In this document: positions 1 to 5,154 of the stretch, in pieces
Layout: the number at the start of each line of letters is the position of its first letter
Position numbering within the stretch: the first letter of the stretch is position 1
Assembly (NCBI GenBank): GCA_938038165.1
Contig: CALHRB010000129.1
Span: forward strand, 1 to 5,845
DNA from: Candidatus Kapaibacterium sp.
GTDB lineage: Bacteria; Bacteroidota; Ignavibacteria; Kapaibacteriales; UBA2268
DNA length: 5,845 bases
Direction of reading: 5' to 3'
Program-made: the position numbers and the translations under genes
Notes under the pieces: generated by a model
The model's database searches: none
Seen by the model: only the letters and a program-made list of their open reading frames with translations
What the model was told of the DNA's origin: nothing

Positions 1-611
1 CCACGGTCGAGACAATTGAGTATGACCCAAATCGCTCTTGCAGAATTGCTCTGGTAAAGTATGAAGACGGTGAGCGAAGATATATTTTAGCACACTCCAA
101 AATTAAAGTCGGAGACGTTATAGTCTCTGGACCAAATGTAGAATTCAAGGATGGAAATGCACTGCCCTTATATAGAATTCCAGTTGGATTGTTCGTTCAT
201 AATGTTGAACTAAAACCCGGGAAAGGCGGACAAATCGCAAGAAGTGCCGGAGCTTCAGTCCAGTTGGTTGCTGTTGATTCAAAATTTGCACAATTGAAAT
301 TACCTTCGGGTGAAATAAGGATGGTTCCTTCCAATTGCTATGCAACACTTGGAACTGTCGGAAATGCAGAGAAAGAAAACATTATGCTTGGAAAAGCTGG
401 AAGAAGCCGTTGGCTCGGCATTAGACCGCAAACAAGAGGTATGGCTATGAATCCTATTGACCATCCTATGGGTGGTGGCGAAGGTACATCAAAATCCGGC
501 GGTGGCAGGCAGCATCCTGAATCTCCCTGGGGTCAATATGCAAAAGGTTTAAAAACCAGAAAGAAAAGAAAACTATCAAGTAAACATATAATTCGTTCAA
601 GAAAAGGTTAA
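1..611 (+). CDS. rplB: 50S ribosomal protein L2 (uL2), 3' part of gene
   Basis: Large-subunit protein that binds 23S rRNA near the peptidyl transferase centre and takes part in subunit association. The reading frame is open from the left edge (first whole codon at position 3) to a TAA at 609-611, giving 202 residues. L2 is usually about 275 residues, so roughly the first 75 lie outside the window. Visible L2 hallmarks, in order, are VETIEYDPNRS, ERRYILA, the rRNA-binding stretch ELKPGKGGQ followed by ARSAG, GTVGNAE, GKAGRSRWLGIRP, AMNPIDHP and a basic KTRKKRK tail. The conserved loop reads DHPMGGGEG: the first His (codon 462-464) is kept, and the second is Met (468-470). I recall Met here in Bacteroidota and Chlorobi L2. 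A TTG at 189 lies inside conserved L2 sequence and is not the start. Confidence 0.98.
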   Translation, partial: TVETIEYDPNRSCRIALVKYEDGERRYILAHSKIKVGDVIVSGPNVEFKDGNALPLYRIPVGLFVHNVELKPGKGGQIARSAGASVQLVAVDSKFAQLKLPSGEIRMVPSNCYATLGTVGNAEKENIMLGKAGRSRWLGIRPQTRGMAMNPIDHPMGGGEGTSKSGGGRQHPESPWGQYAKGLKTRKKRKLSSKHIIRSRKG

Positions 612-626
612 TTTTAGGGATGTAAT

Positions 627-917
627 ATGTCAAGGTCATTAAAAAAAGGTTATTTTGTTTATTATAAGCTTCAAAGAAAAATTGATGCGCTAAATCAGGC
701 ATCCAAAAAGCAGGTTGTTAAAACTTGGTCGAGAGCTTCGACAATTACTCCCGATTTCGTTGGGCATACTATAGCAATTCATAACGGACATAAGTTTATC
801 CCGGTTTACATAACCGAAAATATGGTAGGTCATAAGTTAGGAGAATTTGCACCCACTCGAACATACAGAGGACATTCGGGGCATAGAAAAGAACAACGCT
901 CTGGAGCAAAAAAGTAA
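627..917 (+). CDS. rpsS: 30S ribosomal protein S19 (uS19)
   Basis: Small-subunit head protein that works with S13 near the A site and contacts 16S rRNA. The 96-residue product is close to the usual 90-96. It begins MSRSLKKGYFV and contains the S19 signature: KTWSRASTITPDFVGHT, then the NGHKFIPVYIT region, and VGHKLGEFAPTRTYRGH near the C-terminus. A purine-rich AGGGA at 616-620 lies 6 bases before the ATG and supports this start. It follows rplB after 15 bases and precedes rplV by 16 bases, as in the classical S10 operon. The basic C-terminal tail (HRKEQRSGAKK) is typical of the family. Nothing is unusual. Confidence 0.98.
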   Translation: MSRSLKKGYFVYYKLQRKIDALNQASKKQVVKTWSRASTITPDFVGHTIAIHNGHKFIPVYITENMVGHKLGEFAPTRTYRGHSGHRKEQRSGAKK

Positions 918-920
918 GGT

Positions 921-926
921 CAGGAG
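921..926 (+). promoter_or_regulatory. Ribosome binding site that fixes the rplV start
   Basis: CAGGAG lies 7 bases upstream of the ATG at 934, just after the rpsS stop. The rplV frame stays open upstream into rpsS as far as an ATG at 847, but that longer reading overlaps conserved S19 coding sequence and adds 29 residues unlike L22. The site therefore favours the start at 934. Confidence 0.8.
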
Positions 927-933
927 AATAAAA

Positions 934-1293
934 ATGGAAAATCAATTACAAGCAAAAGCACTAAAAAAATTTATCAGGTCATCGCCACGGAAAATGAGAT
1001 TAGTGATTGACTTGATAAGAGGGAAAAATGCAGCCGATGCATTCTCTTTGCTCAGATTCTCGAATAAATTAGCAGCAAGAGATGCCGAACAAGTGTTAAG
1101 GTCTGCAATTGCCAATCTATCGAATTTCGAAGATGGAAAAACTGTTAGGCCCGAAGAAGTTTATGTTAAGGAATGTTTCGTTAATTGCGGTCCCACGATG
1201 AAAAGGATTCAACCTGCTCCTATGGGACGTGCTTACAGAATAAGAAAAAGATCTAATCATTTAACAATTGTTGTTGCAACTAATAAAAACTAA
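934..1293 (+). CDS. rplV: 50S ribosomal protein L22 (uL22)
   Basis: Large-subunit protein that binds several 23S rRNA domains; its long beta hairpin lines the peptide exit tunnel. The product is 119 residues, slightly longer than the common 110. The core begins at about residue 6 (QAKALKKFIRSSPRKMRLV) and runs through DLIRGK, the AEQVLRSAIANLSNF helix and the hairpin VKECFVNCGPTMKRIQPAPMGRA. The MKR tripeptide at residues 89-91, whose deletion gives macrolide resistance in E. coli L22, is intact. The start is ATG 934, behind CAGGAG. An upstream ATG at 847 in the same frame would overlap rpsS and is rejected. Gaps are 16 bases to rpsS and 17 bases to rpsC. Confidence 0.97.
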   Translation: MENQLQAKALKKFIRSSPRKMRLVIDLIRGKNAADAFSLLRFSNKLAARDAEQVLRSAIANLSNFEDGKTVRPEEVYVKECFVNCGPTMKRIQPAPMGRAYRIRKRSNHLTIVVATNKN

Positions 1294-1296
1294 TAA

Positions 1297-1303
1297 AGAG
1301 GAG
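1297..1303 (+). promoter_or_regulatory. Ribosome binding site for the TTG start of rpsC
   Basis: AGAGGAG lies 7 bases upstream of the TTG at 1311, in the short gap after the rplV stop. It is one of the strongest Shine-Dalgarno-like sequences in the window. It supports a non-ATG start for rpsC, where no ATG lies near the conserved N-terminus. Confidence 0.8.
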
Positions 1304-1310
1304 TGAATCA

Positions 1311-1949
1311 TTGGGACAAAAGACAAATCCAATTGGACTAAGGTTAGGTATAATAAGGCAGTGGGATGCTAATTGGTTCGACGAAAAAAATGTAGCCGAA
1401 AAAATCGCAGAGGATAACAAGGTAAGACTCTATATTAAAAACCGCTTAAAAAAAGCGGGTGTATCGAGAATCATTGTCGAGAGAACTGCCAAACAATTAA
1501 GAATTACTATCAATACTTCAAGACCCGGAGTTATTATTGGACGTTCCGGCAAAGACATCACCCAATTGGAAGAAGAACTAAAAAAGATTACTAATAAAGA
1601 TGCAAAAATCTTAATCAGTGAAATCAAAAGACCCGAGTTAGATGCTTTGTTAGTTGCTGAAAATATTGCACAACAATTAGAAGGAAGAATCTCGTTTAGA
1701 AGAGCTATGAAACAGGCTGTATCGTCGGCTATGCGAATGGGGGCTGTTGGTATAAGACTTATGTGCTCAGGTAGATTGGGCGGAGCAGAAATGGCAAGAA
1801 CAGAGCAATACAAAGAAGGTAGAATACCTTTGCATACCCTTAGAGCCGATATTGATTATGGCGTTGCAACTGCTCAAACTATATACGGCAGCATTGGCGT
1901 AAAAGTTTGGATTTGCAAAGGCGAAATTATTGGAAAACAAGAAAGTTAG
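1311..1949 (+). CDS. rpsC: 30S ribosomal protein S3 (uS3), TTG start
   Basis: Small-subunit protein at the mRNA entry channel, where with S4 and S5 it contributes to mRNA unwinding. The product is 212 residues; E. coli S3 is about 233, and the difference is a shorter C-terminal tail. The N-terminus reads (M)GQKTNPIGLRLG, the canonical S3 opening, so TTG at 1311 is taken as the start. A KH domain carries its GxxG loop as GRSG at residues 77-80. The basic residues R130, R131 and K134 in ISFRRAMKQA match the E. coli positions linked to helicase activity. The C-terminal domain has the signature SGRLGGAEMARTEQYKEGR. The stop is TAG, the only non-TAA stop among the complete genes. rplP follows after 32 bases. 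Confidence 0.97.
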   Translation: MGQKTNPIGLRLGIIRQWDANWFDEKNVAEKIAEDNKVRLYIKNRLKKAGVSRIIVERTAKQLRITINTSRPGVIIGRSGKDITQLEEELKKITNKDAKILISEIKRPELDALLVAENIAQQLEGRISFRRAMKQAVSSAMRMGAVGIRLMCSGRLGGAEMARTEQYKEGRIPLHTLRADIDYGVATAQTIYGSIGVKVWICKGEIIGKQES

Positions 1950-1981
1950 TCAATTAAATAAGTAAATAGTGAGCAAATAAA

Positions 1982-2401
1982 ATGCTATCACCAAAAAGAG
2001 TAAAATATAGAAAAACACAAAGAGGAAGAATCAGAGGTAAAGCAAATCGAGGAGCTACCGTCTCTTTTGGTTCCTATGGATTAAAATCTCTTGAACATGC
2101 CTGGATTACAAACAGGCAGATTGAAGCAGCAAGAATTGCTATCAATCGTTTTCTCAAGCGTGAGGGTAAATTATGGATTAGAATTTTTCCCGATAAGCCT
2201 TATACCAAAAAACCTGCAGAAACAAGACAGGGAAGTGGAAAGGGTAGTCCTGAAGGCTGGGTTGCAGTTGTCAAAAGAGGCAGAATCCTTTTCGAAGTTG
2301 ACGGAGTTCCAATGAAGTCCGCTCAGGAAGCTCTCAGACTTGCATCACACAAATTACCCGTTAAAACAAAGTTTGTTAGAAGAATTGATTTGGTGCAATA
2401 A
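1982..2401 (+). CDS. rplP: 50S ribosomal protein L16 (uL16)
   Basis: Large-subunit protein near the A-site tRNA elbow and the peptidyl transferase centre, needed for late assembly. The 139-residue length is normal. It opens MLSPKRVKYRKTQRGR, followed by VSFGSYGLK, ITNRQIEAAR and the signature WIRIFPDKPYTKKPAETR. The loop that usually reads RMGxGKG reads RQGSGKG here: R82 (equivalent to E. coli R81, the site hydroxylated in some bacteria) is kept, while the next residue is Gln 83 (codon 2228-2230). A weak GTGAG at 1969-1973 precedes the ATG. The last base of the TAA stop is the first base of the rpmC start, so translation of the two is probably coupled. Confidence 0.98.
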   Translation: MLSPKRVKYRKTQRGRIRGKANRGATVSFGSYGLKSLEHAWITNRQIEAARIAINRFLKREGKLWIRIFPDKPYTKKPAETRQGSGKGSPEGWVAVVKRGRILFEVDGVPMKSAQEALRLASHKLPVKTKFVRRIDLVQ

Positions 2402-2604
2402 TGAAACCAAGAAAAACAGCAGATTTAAGAGATTTAACAACTACTGAATTGGTCAGCCTGTTAGCTGAAGCACAAGAAACCTATTCAAGTCAAAAGTTTC
2501 AGCATGCACTCAGCCAATTGCAGGACACAGCTTATTTAAGAATTTTAAGAAAAGATATAGCAAGATTAAAAACTATTTTAACAGAACGTGAGCGAGCAAA
2601 ATAA
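2401..2604 (+). CDS. rpmC: 50S ribosomal protein L29 (uL29)
   Basis: Small two-helix large-subunit protein near the exit tunnel, adjacent to L23 and the docking site for targeting factors. At 67 residues it has the normal length. L29 features are an N-terminal KTADLRDLTTTELVSLL helix, the FQHALSQLQDTA turn and the C-terminal DIARLKTILTERE helix. The ATG overlaps the rplP stop by one base (TAATG at 2399-2403), and no clear ribosome binding site precedes it, so I infer re-initiation by ribosomes ending rplP. The stop is one base before the preferred rpsQ start. Confidence 0.96.
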   Translation: MKPRKTADLRDLTTTELVSLLAEAQETYSSQKFQHALSQLQDTAYLRILRKDIARLKTILTERERAK

Positions 2605-2605
2605 A

Positions 2606-3031
2606 ATGGATAAAGAACAGCAATTAGAGAATTTAGAACAAGAACAAGATTTGTCATCCGAACAAATCTTTGATGAGCCGGAAGTTGAGGCTTCGTCAAT
2701 ACTTGAGTCCGAAATTGTTTCTGAAAGTCTGGAAAATTCGGAAACAAAGATTACAAATGTCGATATAAAGCCACAAAAAAAGACTGCTGTTAAAAGAATT
2801 TTGCAGGGAAAGGTTACTTCCAATAAAGCTGATAAAACTATAGTTGTTTCAGTAGTTAGACAAGTAAGGCATCCATTGTATAAGAAATACTACAAAAGAA
2901 CTAAAAAATTTATGGCTCACGATCCTAATAATGAGTGTGGAATCGGTGATGTGGTTATAATAAAAGAACACAGACCATTAAGCAAGATGAAAAGATGGAT
3001 GTTGGTCGAAATCGTAACAAAAGCTAAGTAA
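2606..3031 (+). CDS. rpsQ: 30S ribosomal protein S17 (uS17) with acidic N-terminal extension
   Basis: Primary 16S rRNA-binding protein of the small-subunit body. The product is 141 residues, against about 80-90 for typical bacterial S17. The S17 domain begins near residue 64 (RILQGKVTSNKADKTIVV) and contains RHPLYKKYYKRTKKF, HDPNNECGIGDVV and EHRPLSKMKRW. Residues 1-53 form an extra segment rich in Glu, Gln and Ser, with 17 acidic and only 2 basic residues, probably disordered. It is in frame with no stop, and I see no ATG or good ribosome binding site just before the conserved domain, so it is probably translated. The start could instead be GTG 2588, overlapping rpmC by 17 bases and adding 6 residues. 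ATG 2606 is preferred because it sits one base after the rpmC stop and its leader resembles that of rplP. Confidence 0.95.
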   Translation: MDKEQQLENLEQEQDLSSEQIFDEPEVEASSILESEIVSESLENSETKITNVDIKPQKKTAVKRILQGKVTSNKADKTIVVSVVRQVRHPLYKKYYKRTKKFMAHDPNNECGIGDVVIIKEHRPLSKMKRWMLVEIVTKAK

Positions 3032-3035
3032 TATC

Positions 3036-3041
3036 AAGGAG
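3036..3041 (+). promoter_or_regulatory. Ribosome binding site of rplN
   Basis: AAGGAG lies 6 bases before the ATG at 3048, within the 16-base gap after rpsQ. This gap is the junction between the S10-type and spc-type blocks. It holds this site but no room for a terminator or a separate promoter. Confidence 0.75.
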
Positions 3042-3047
3042 ATAAAG

Positions 3048-3416
3048 ATGATACAAGAAGAAACAAATTTAACCGTAGCTGATAATTCAGGAGCCAAAAA
3101 GGTCAGATGTATTCGTGTCCTTGGCGGTCACGGAAAAAGATATGCAAGTCTTGGCGATCTTGTTGTTGTATCGGTCAAATCTGCTCTACCAAATTCCAAT
3201 GTCAAAAAAGGCGAGGTATGCAAAGCTGTAATAGTCAGAACCAGCAAAGAAGTTAAAAGAAAAGACGGGTCATACATAAGATTTGACGATAATGCAGCTG
3301 TGATTTTGAACAATCAGGGCGAGCCAAGAGGAACCAGAATTTTTGGTCCGGTTGCCCGAGAGCTTAGAGAAAAGAATTTTATGAAAATAGTATCTTTAGC
3401 ACCAGAAGTAATATAA
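3048..3416 (+). CDS. rplN: 50S ribosomal protein L14 (uL14)
   Basis: Large-subunit protein at the subunit interface, forming bridges to 16S rRNA and contacting L19; also the docking site of the silencing factor RsfS. The 122-residue length is exactly typical. It opens MIQEETNLTVADNSGAKKV, followed by CIRVLGG, then VKKGEVCKAVIVRT, the RFDDNAAVILNNQGEPRGTR signature, and a GPVARELREKNFMKIVSLAPEV C-terminus. The start is well supported by AAGGAG 6 bases upstream. It is the first gene of the spc-type block; rplX follows after 10 bases. Nothing is unusual. Confidence 0.98.
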   Translation: MIQEETNLTVADNSGAKKVRCIRVLGGHGKRYASLGDLVVVSVKSALPNSNVKKGEVCKAVIVRTSKEVKRKDGSYIRFDDNAAVILNNQGEPRGTRIFGPVARELREKNFMKIVSLAPEVI

Positions 3417-3426
3417 CGGTGAAATT

Positions 3427-3747
3427 ATGAAGTATAAAATAAAAAAAGGGGATACAGTCAAAGTTATCAGTGGTGATGACAAAGGAGTTATTGGCAGGGT
3501 TATGGCTGTTTATCCCGAAAAATCAAGAATTCTTGTAGAAGGTGTCAATATTGTAAAAAGACACACCCGACCTAATCAACAAAATCAAAAAGGTGGGATA
3601 ATCAGCAAGGAAATGCCAATTCACTATTCAAATGTCATGATTGTTGACTCAGACAGGAACCCAACAAGAATAGGCATTAGATTCGAGGAAAAAGGTAATA
3701 AAAAGGTTCCTGTCAGATATGCAAAAACTAATGATGGTCAATTATAA
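3427..3747 (+). CDS. rplX: 50S ribosomal protein L24 (uL24)
   Basis: Early-assembly large-subunit protein that binds the 5' region of 23S rRNA near the tunnel exit. The 106-residue length is normal. A KOW motif occupies the N-terminal part (KKGDTVKVISGDDKGVIGRV), followed by VEGVNIVKRHTRP, GGIISKEMPIHYSNVMIVD and a C-terminal PTRIGIRF strand. The region after VMIVD, which carries CxxC cysteines in some bacterial L24 proteins, has none here, so this is a zinc-free form. Only a weak GGTGA at 3418-3422 precedes the ATG. It is 10 bases from rplN and 16 bases from rplE. Confidence 0.97.
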   Translation: MKYKIKKGDTVKVISGDDKGVIGRVMAVYPEKSRILVEGVNIVKRHTRPNQQNQKGGIISKEMPIHYSNVMIVDSDRNPTRIGIRFEEKGNKKVPVRYAKTNDGQL

Positions 3748-3763
3748 TTTAGATAGTTAAACT

Positions 3764-4429
3764 ATGGCTACACCAAAAAAGAAAACAGCAGCAACACCAT
3801 TTGGGGCACAATCCAAAAAAGTGGATTTTAAGCCAGAGGGTAAAAGATTGGAGGATGTTAAAGAGAAAACAATCCCCCCTCCTCGCTTGCTTGAATTTTA
3901 CAGGAATCAAATTGTCCCTAATATGATGAAAAAATTCGGTTATAAATCTGTGATGCAGGTCCCAAAGCTTGAGAAAATATCTTTAAACATCGGGGTTGGT
4001 TCTGCAACTCAAGACCAGAAATTACTACAATCTGCAATAAACGAGTTGGAACTCATTTCAGGACAAAGACCAGTTATAACAAAGTCAAAGAAAGCAATTT
4101 CGAATTTTAAATTAAGACAAGGAGTTCCAATCGGATGCATGGTTACTCTCAGAAGAGCGAGAATGTATGAGTTTTTAGATAGATTTATCAATATAACCGC
4201 CCCTCGTATCAGAGACTTCAGGGGTTTTTCGGATAAAAGTTTTGATGGAAGAGGTAATTACAGCATCGGCATTAAAGAACAAATCATATTTCCGGAAATT
4301 GATGTAGATAAGGTAGGTAGAATCAGCGGACTTGATATTACATTTGTGATAAAATCAAAAAATGATGAGGAATCCTATGCTTTGCTCGCAGAATTTGGAT
4401 TTCCATTTAAAAAACGTGAGGGAGAATAA
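3764..4429 (+). CDS. rplE: 50S ribosomal protein L5 (uL5) with N-terminal extension
   Basis: Large-subunit central protuberance protein that binds 5S rRNA with L18 and contacts P-site tRNA. At 221 residues it is about 40 longer than the usual 178-185. L5 homology starts near residue 41 (LLEFYRNQIVPNMMKKFGY) and covers SVMQVPKLEKISLNIGVG, ISGQRPVITKSKKAI, RQGVPIGCMVTLR, the signature PRIRDFRGFSDKSFDGRGNYS and GIKEQIIFPEID. Residues 1-40 are rich in Lys, Thr and Pro and are not part of the family core. ATG 3764 has no clear ribosome binding site but leaves a 16-base gap that fits the operon. An alternative is TTG 3848, preceded by AGAGGG at 3835-3840, giving 193 residues but leaving an unusual 100-base gap. 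Confidence 0.95.
   Translation: MATPKKKTAATPFGAQSKKVDFKPEGKRLEDVKEKTIPPPRLLEFYRNQIVPNMMKKFGYKSVMQVPKLEKISLNIGVGSATQDQKLLQSAINELELISGQRPVITKSKKAISNFKLRQGVPIGCMVTLRRARMYEFLDRFINITAPRIRDFRGFSDKSFDGRGNYSIGIKEQIIFPEIDVDKVGRISGLDITFVIKSKNDEESYALLAEFGFPFKKREGE
4418..4424 (+). promoter_or_regulatory. Ribosome binding site of rpsN inside the end of rplE
   Basis: GAGGGAG lies 7 bases before the ATG at 4432. It is embedded in the last codons of rplE (the Arg-Glu-Gly-Glu C-terminus), so the same bases encode L5 residues and recruit ribosomes to the next gene. Confidence 0.7.
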
Positions 4430-4431
4430 TT

Positions 4432-4701
4432 ATGTCCAAAACATCAGTAGTGGCAAGGAATTTAAAACGAATCAGATTGTCTGAAAAATACAAAGCACGC
4501 AGGGAAGCTCTCAAAGCTGCAGGAGATTACGAAGCTCTTCAGAAGCTTCCAAGAAACAGCTCCCCTACTCGTGTACGCAACAGATGTTCCCTAACAGGCA
4601 GAGGCAAGGGAGTTTATAAAAAATTCGGGTTGTGCAGAAATGTCTTCAGACAAATGGCTCTCGAAGGCAAACTTCCCGGCATCAGAAAAGCAAGTTGGTA
4701 A
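4432..4701 (+). CDS. rpsN: 30S ribosomal protein S14 (uS14), zinc-free form
   Basis: Small-subunit head protein that binds 16S rRNA next to S3 and S10. At 89 residues it is intermediate between the 61-residue zinc form and the 101-residue E. coli form; I recall this length as normal in Bacteroidota and relatives. It has the N-terminal basic helix (ARNLKRIRLSEKYKARREAL), the KLPRNSSPTRVRNRCSLTGR signature, KKFGLCRNVFRQMA and the invariant PGIRKASW end. The two Cys (RC and LC) are single and do not form the paired CxxC motifs of the zinc-binding type. The start lies 2 bases after the rplE stop. A 38-base AT-rich gap to rpsH follows. Confidence 0.97.
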   Translation: MSKTSVVARNLKRIRLSEKYKARREALKAAGDYEALQKLPRNSSPTRVRNRCSLTGRGKGVYKKFGLCRNVFRQMALEGKLPGIRKASW

Positions 4702-4739
4702 TCTTTATATTTTAATTTTCTAAATTATAAAAAAAGGCT

Positions 4740-5135
4740 ATGCCAGTAACAGATACAATATCAGATTTTTTAATAAGAATTAAAAATGCAGGAATAGCAA
4801 AGCATAAAACTGTTGATATTCCTTTTTCAAAATTGAAATATTCTATAGCAGGAATTCTGAAAGAGCAAGGATTTATATCTGACTATGAAAAAATTGAGGA
4901 TGGAATCCAGGGCATTCTAAGAATTACTCTTAGATATTATCAAGGGCACCTTGTAATCAAAAAATTTCAAAGGGTTAGTAAGCCCGGACGAAGAGTGTAT
5001 TCACCAGTTGATAAACTTCCAAGAGTTTATAACGGTCTTGGCTTAGCTATTATATCCACTTCCAAGGGTGTTCTAACCGATAAAGAAGCTAGGAAGTTAA
5101 ATATCGGTGGTGAAATTTTATTTACTGTTTGGTAA
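4740..5135 (+). CDS. rpsH: 30S ribosomal protein S8 (uS8)
   Basis: Primary 16S rRNA-binding protein of the central domain. In E. coli it also represses spc operon translation by binding mRNA near the rplE start; I could not identify a matching mRNA structure here. The 131-residue length is typical. It begins MPVTDTISDFLIRIKNAG, followed by VDIPFSKLKYSIAGILKEQGFI, and ends with the conserved RNA-binding domain: SKPGRRVYSPVDKLPRVYNG, then AIISTSKGVLTDKEARK and NIGGEILFTVW. AAAAAGG sits only 2 bases before the ATG, too close to be a normal ribosome binding site, so initiation may rely on the AT-rich unstructured leader. rplF follows after 19 bases. Confidence 0.98.
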   Translation: MPVTDTISDFLIRIKNAGIAKHKTVDIPFSKLKYSIAGILKEQGFISDYEKIEDGIQGILRITLRYYQGHLVIKKFQRVSKPGRRVYSPVDKLPRVYNGLGLAIISTSKGVLTDKEARKLNIGGEILFTVW

Positions 5136-5143
5136 TTTTGTTC

Positions 5144-5148
5144 AGGAG
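5144..5148 (+). promoter_or_regulatory. Ribosome binding site that fixes the rplF GTG start
   Basis: AGGAG lies 6 bases upstream of GTG 5155, in the gap after the rpsH stop. The rplF frame is open further upstream to another GTG at 5107, but that would overlap rpsH and add 16 hydrophobic residues not seen in L6. This site supports 5155. Confidence 0.8.
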
Positions 5149-5154
5149 TTCGAA

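Noticed and set aside
847..933. Upstream extension of rplV to ATG 847
   Set aside because: It overlaps conserved S19 codons and adds 29 residues with no L22 similarity, while ATG 934 has CAGGAG at good spacing.
1430..1813. A 127-codon open frame on the minus strand opposite rpsC
   Set aside because: It lies wholly antisense to well-conserved S3 coding sequence, has no ribosome binding site or recognisable domain, and is explained by codon bias of the gene on the other strand. Similar minus-strand frames opposite rplB/rpsS, rpmC/rpsQ, rplN, rplE and rplF are rejected for the same reason.
2091..2315. A 74-codon plus-strand frame inside rplP
   Set aside because: It lies in a different frame within conserved L16 sequence and has no recognisable product.
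3017..3047. Promoter or terminator separating the S10 and spc blocks
   Set aside because: The gap between rpsQ and rplN is only 16 bases and is filled by the rplN ribosome binding site, so there is no room for a terminator plus promoter.
3727..3790. S8-binding translational repressor site near the rplE start, as in the E. coli spc operon
   Set aside because: I looked for a helix resembling the S8 site of 16S rRNA around the rplX-rplE junction and could not identify a convincing one by eye. A covariance search would be needed.
4702..4739. Possible hairpin or promoter in the rpsN-rpsH gap
   Set aside because: TAATTT (4713-4718) can pair with AAATTA (4722-4727), but the stem is only six A/T pairs with a 3-base loop and no GC stem, too weak for a terminator. 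The TATA-like content is expected in such AT-rich sequence.
5107..5154. Upstream extension of rplF to GTG 5107
   Set aside because: It overlaps the conserved end of S8, has no ribosome binding site and adds a hydrophobic stretch not found in L6. GTG 5155 gives the canonical N-terminus.
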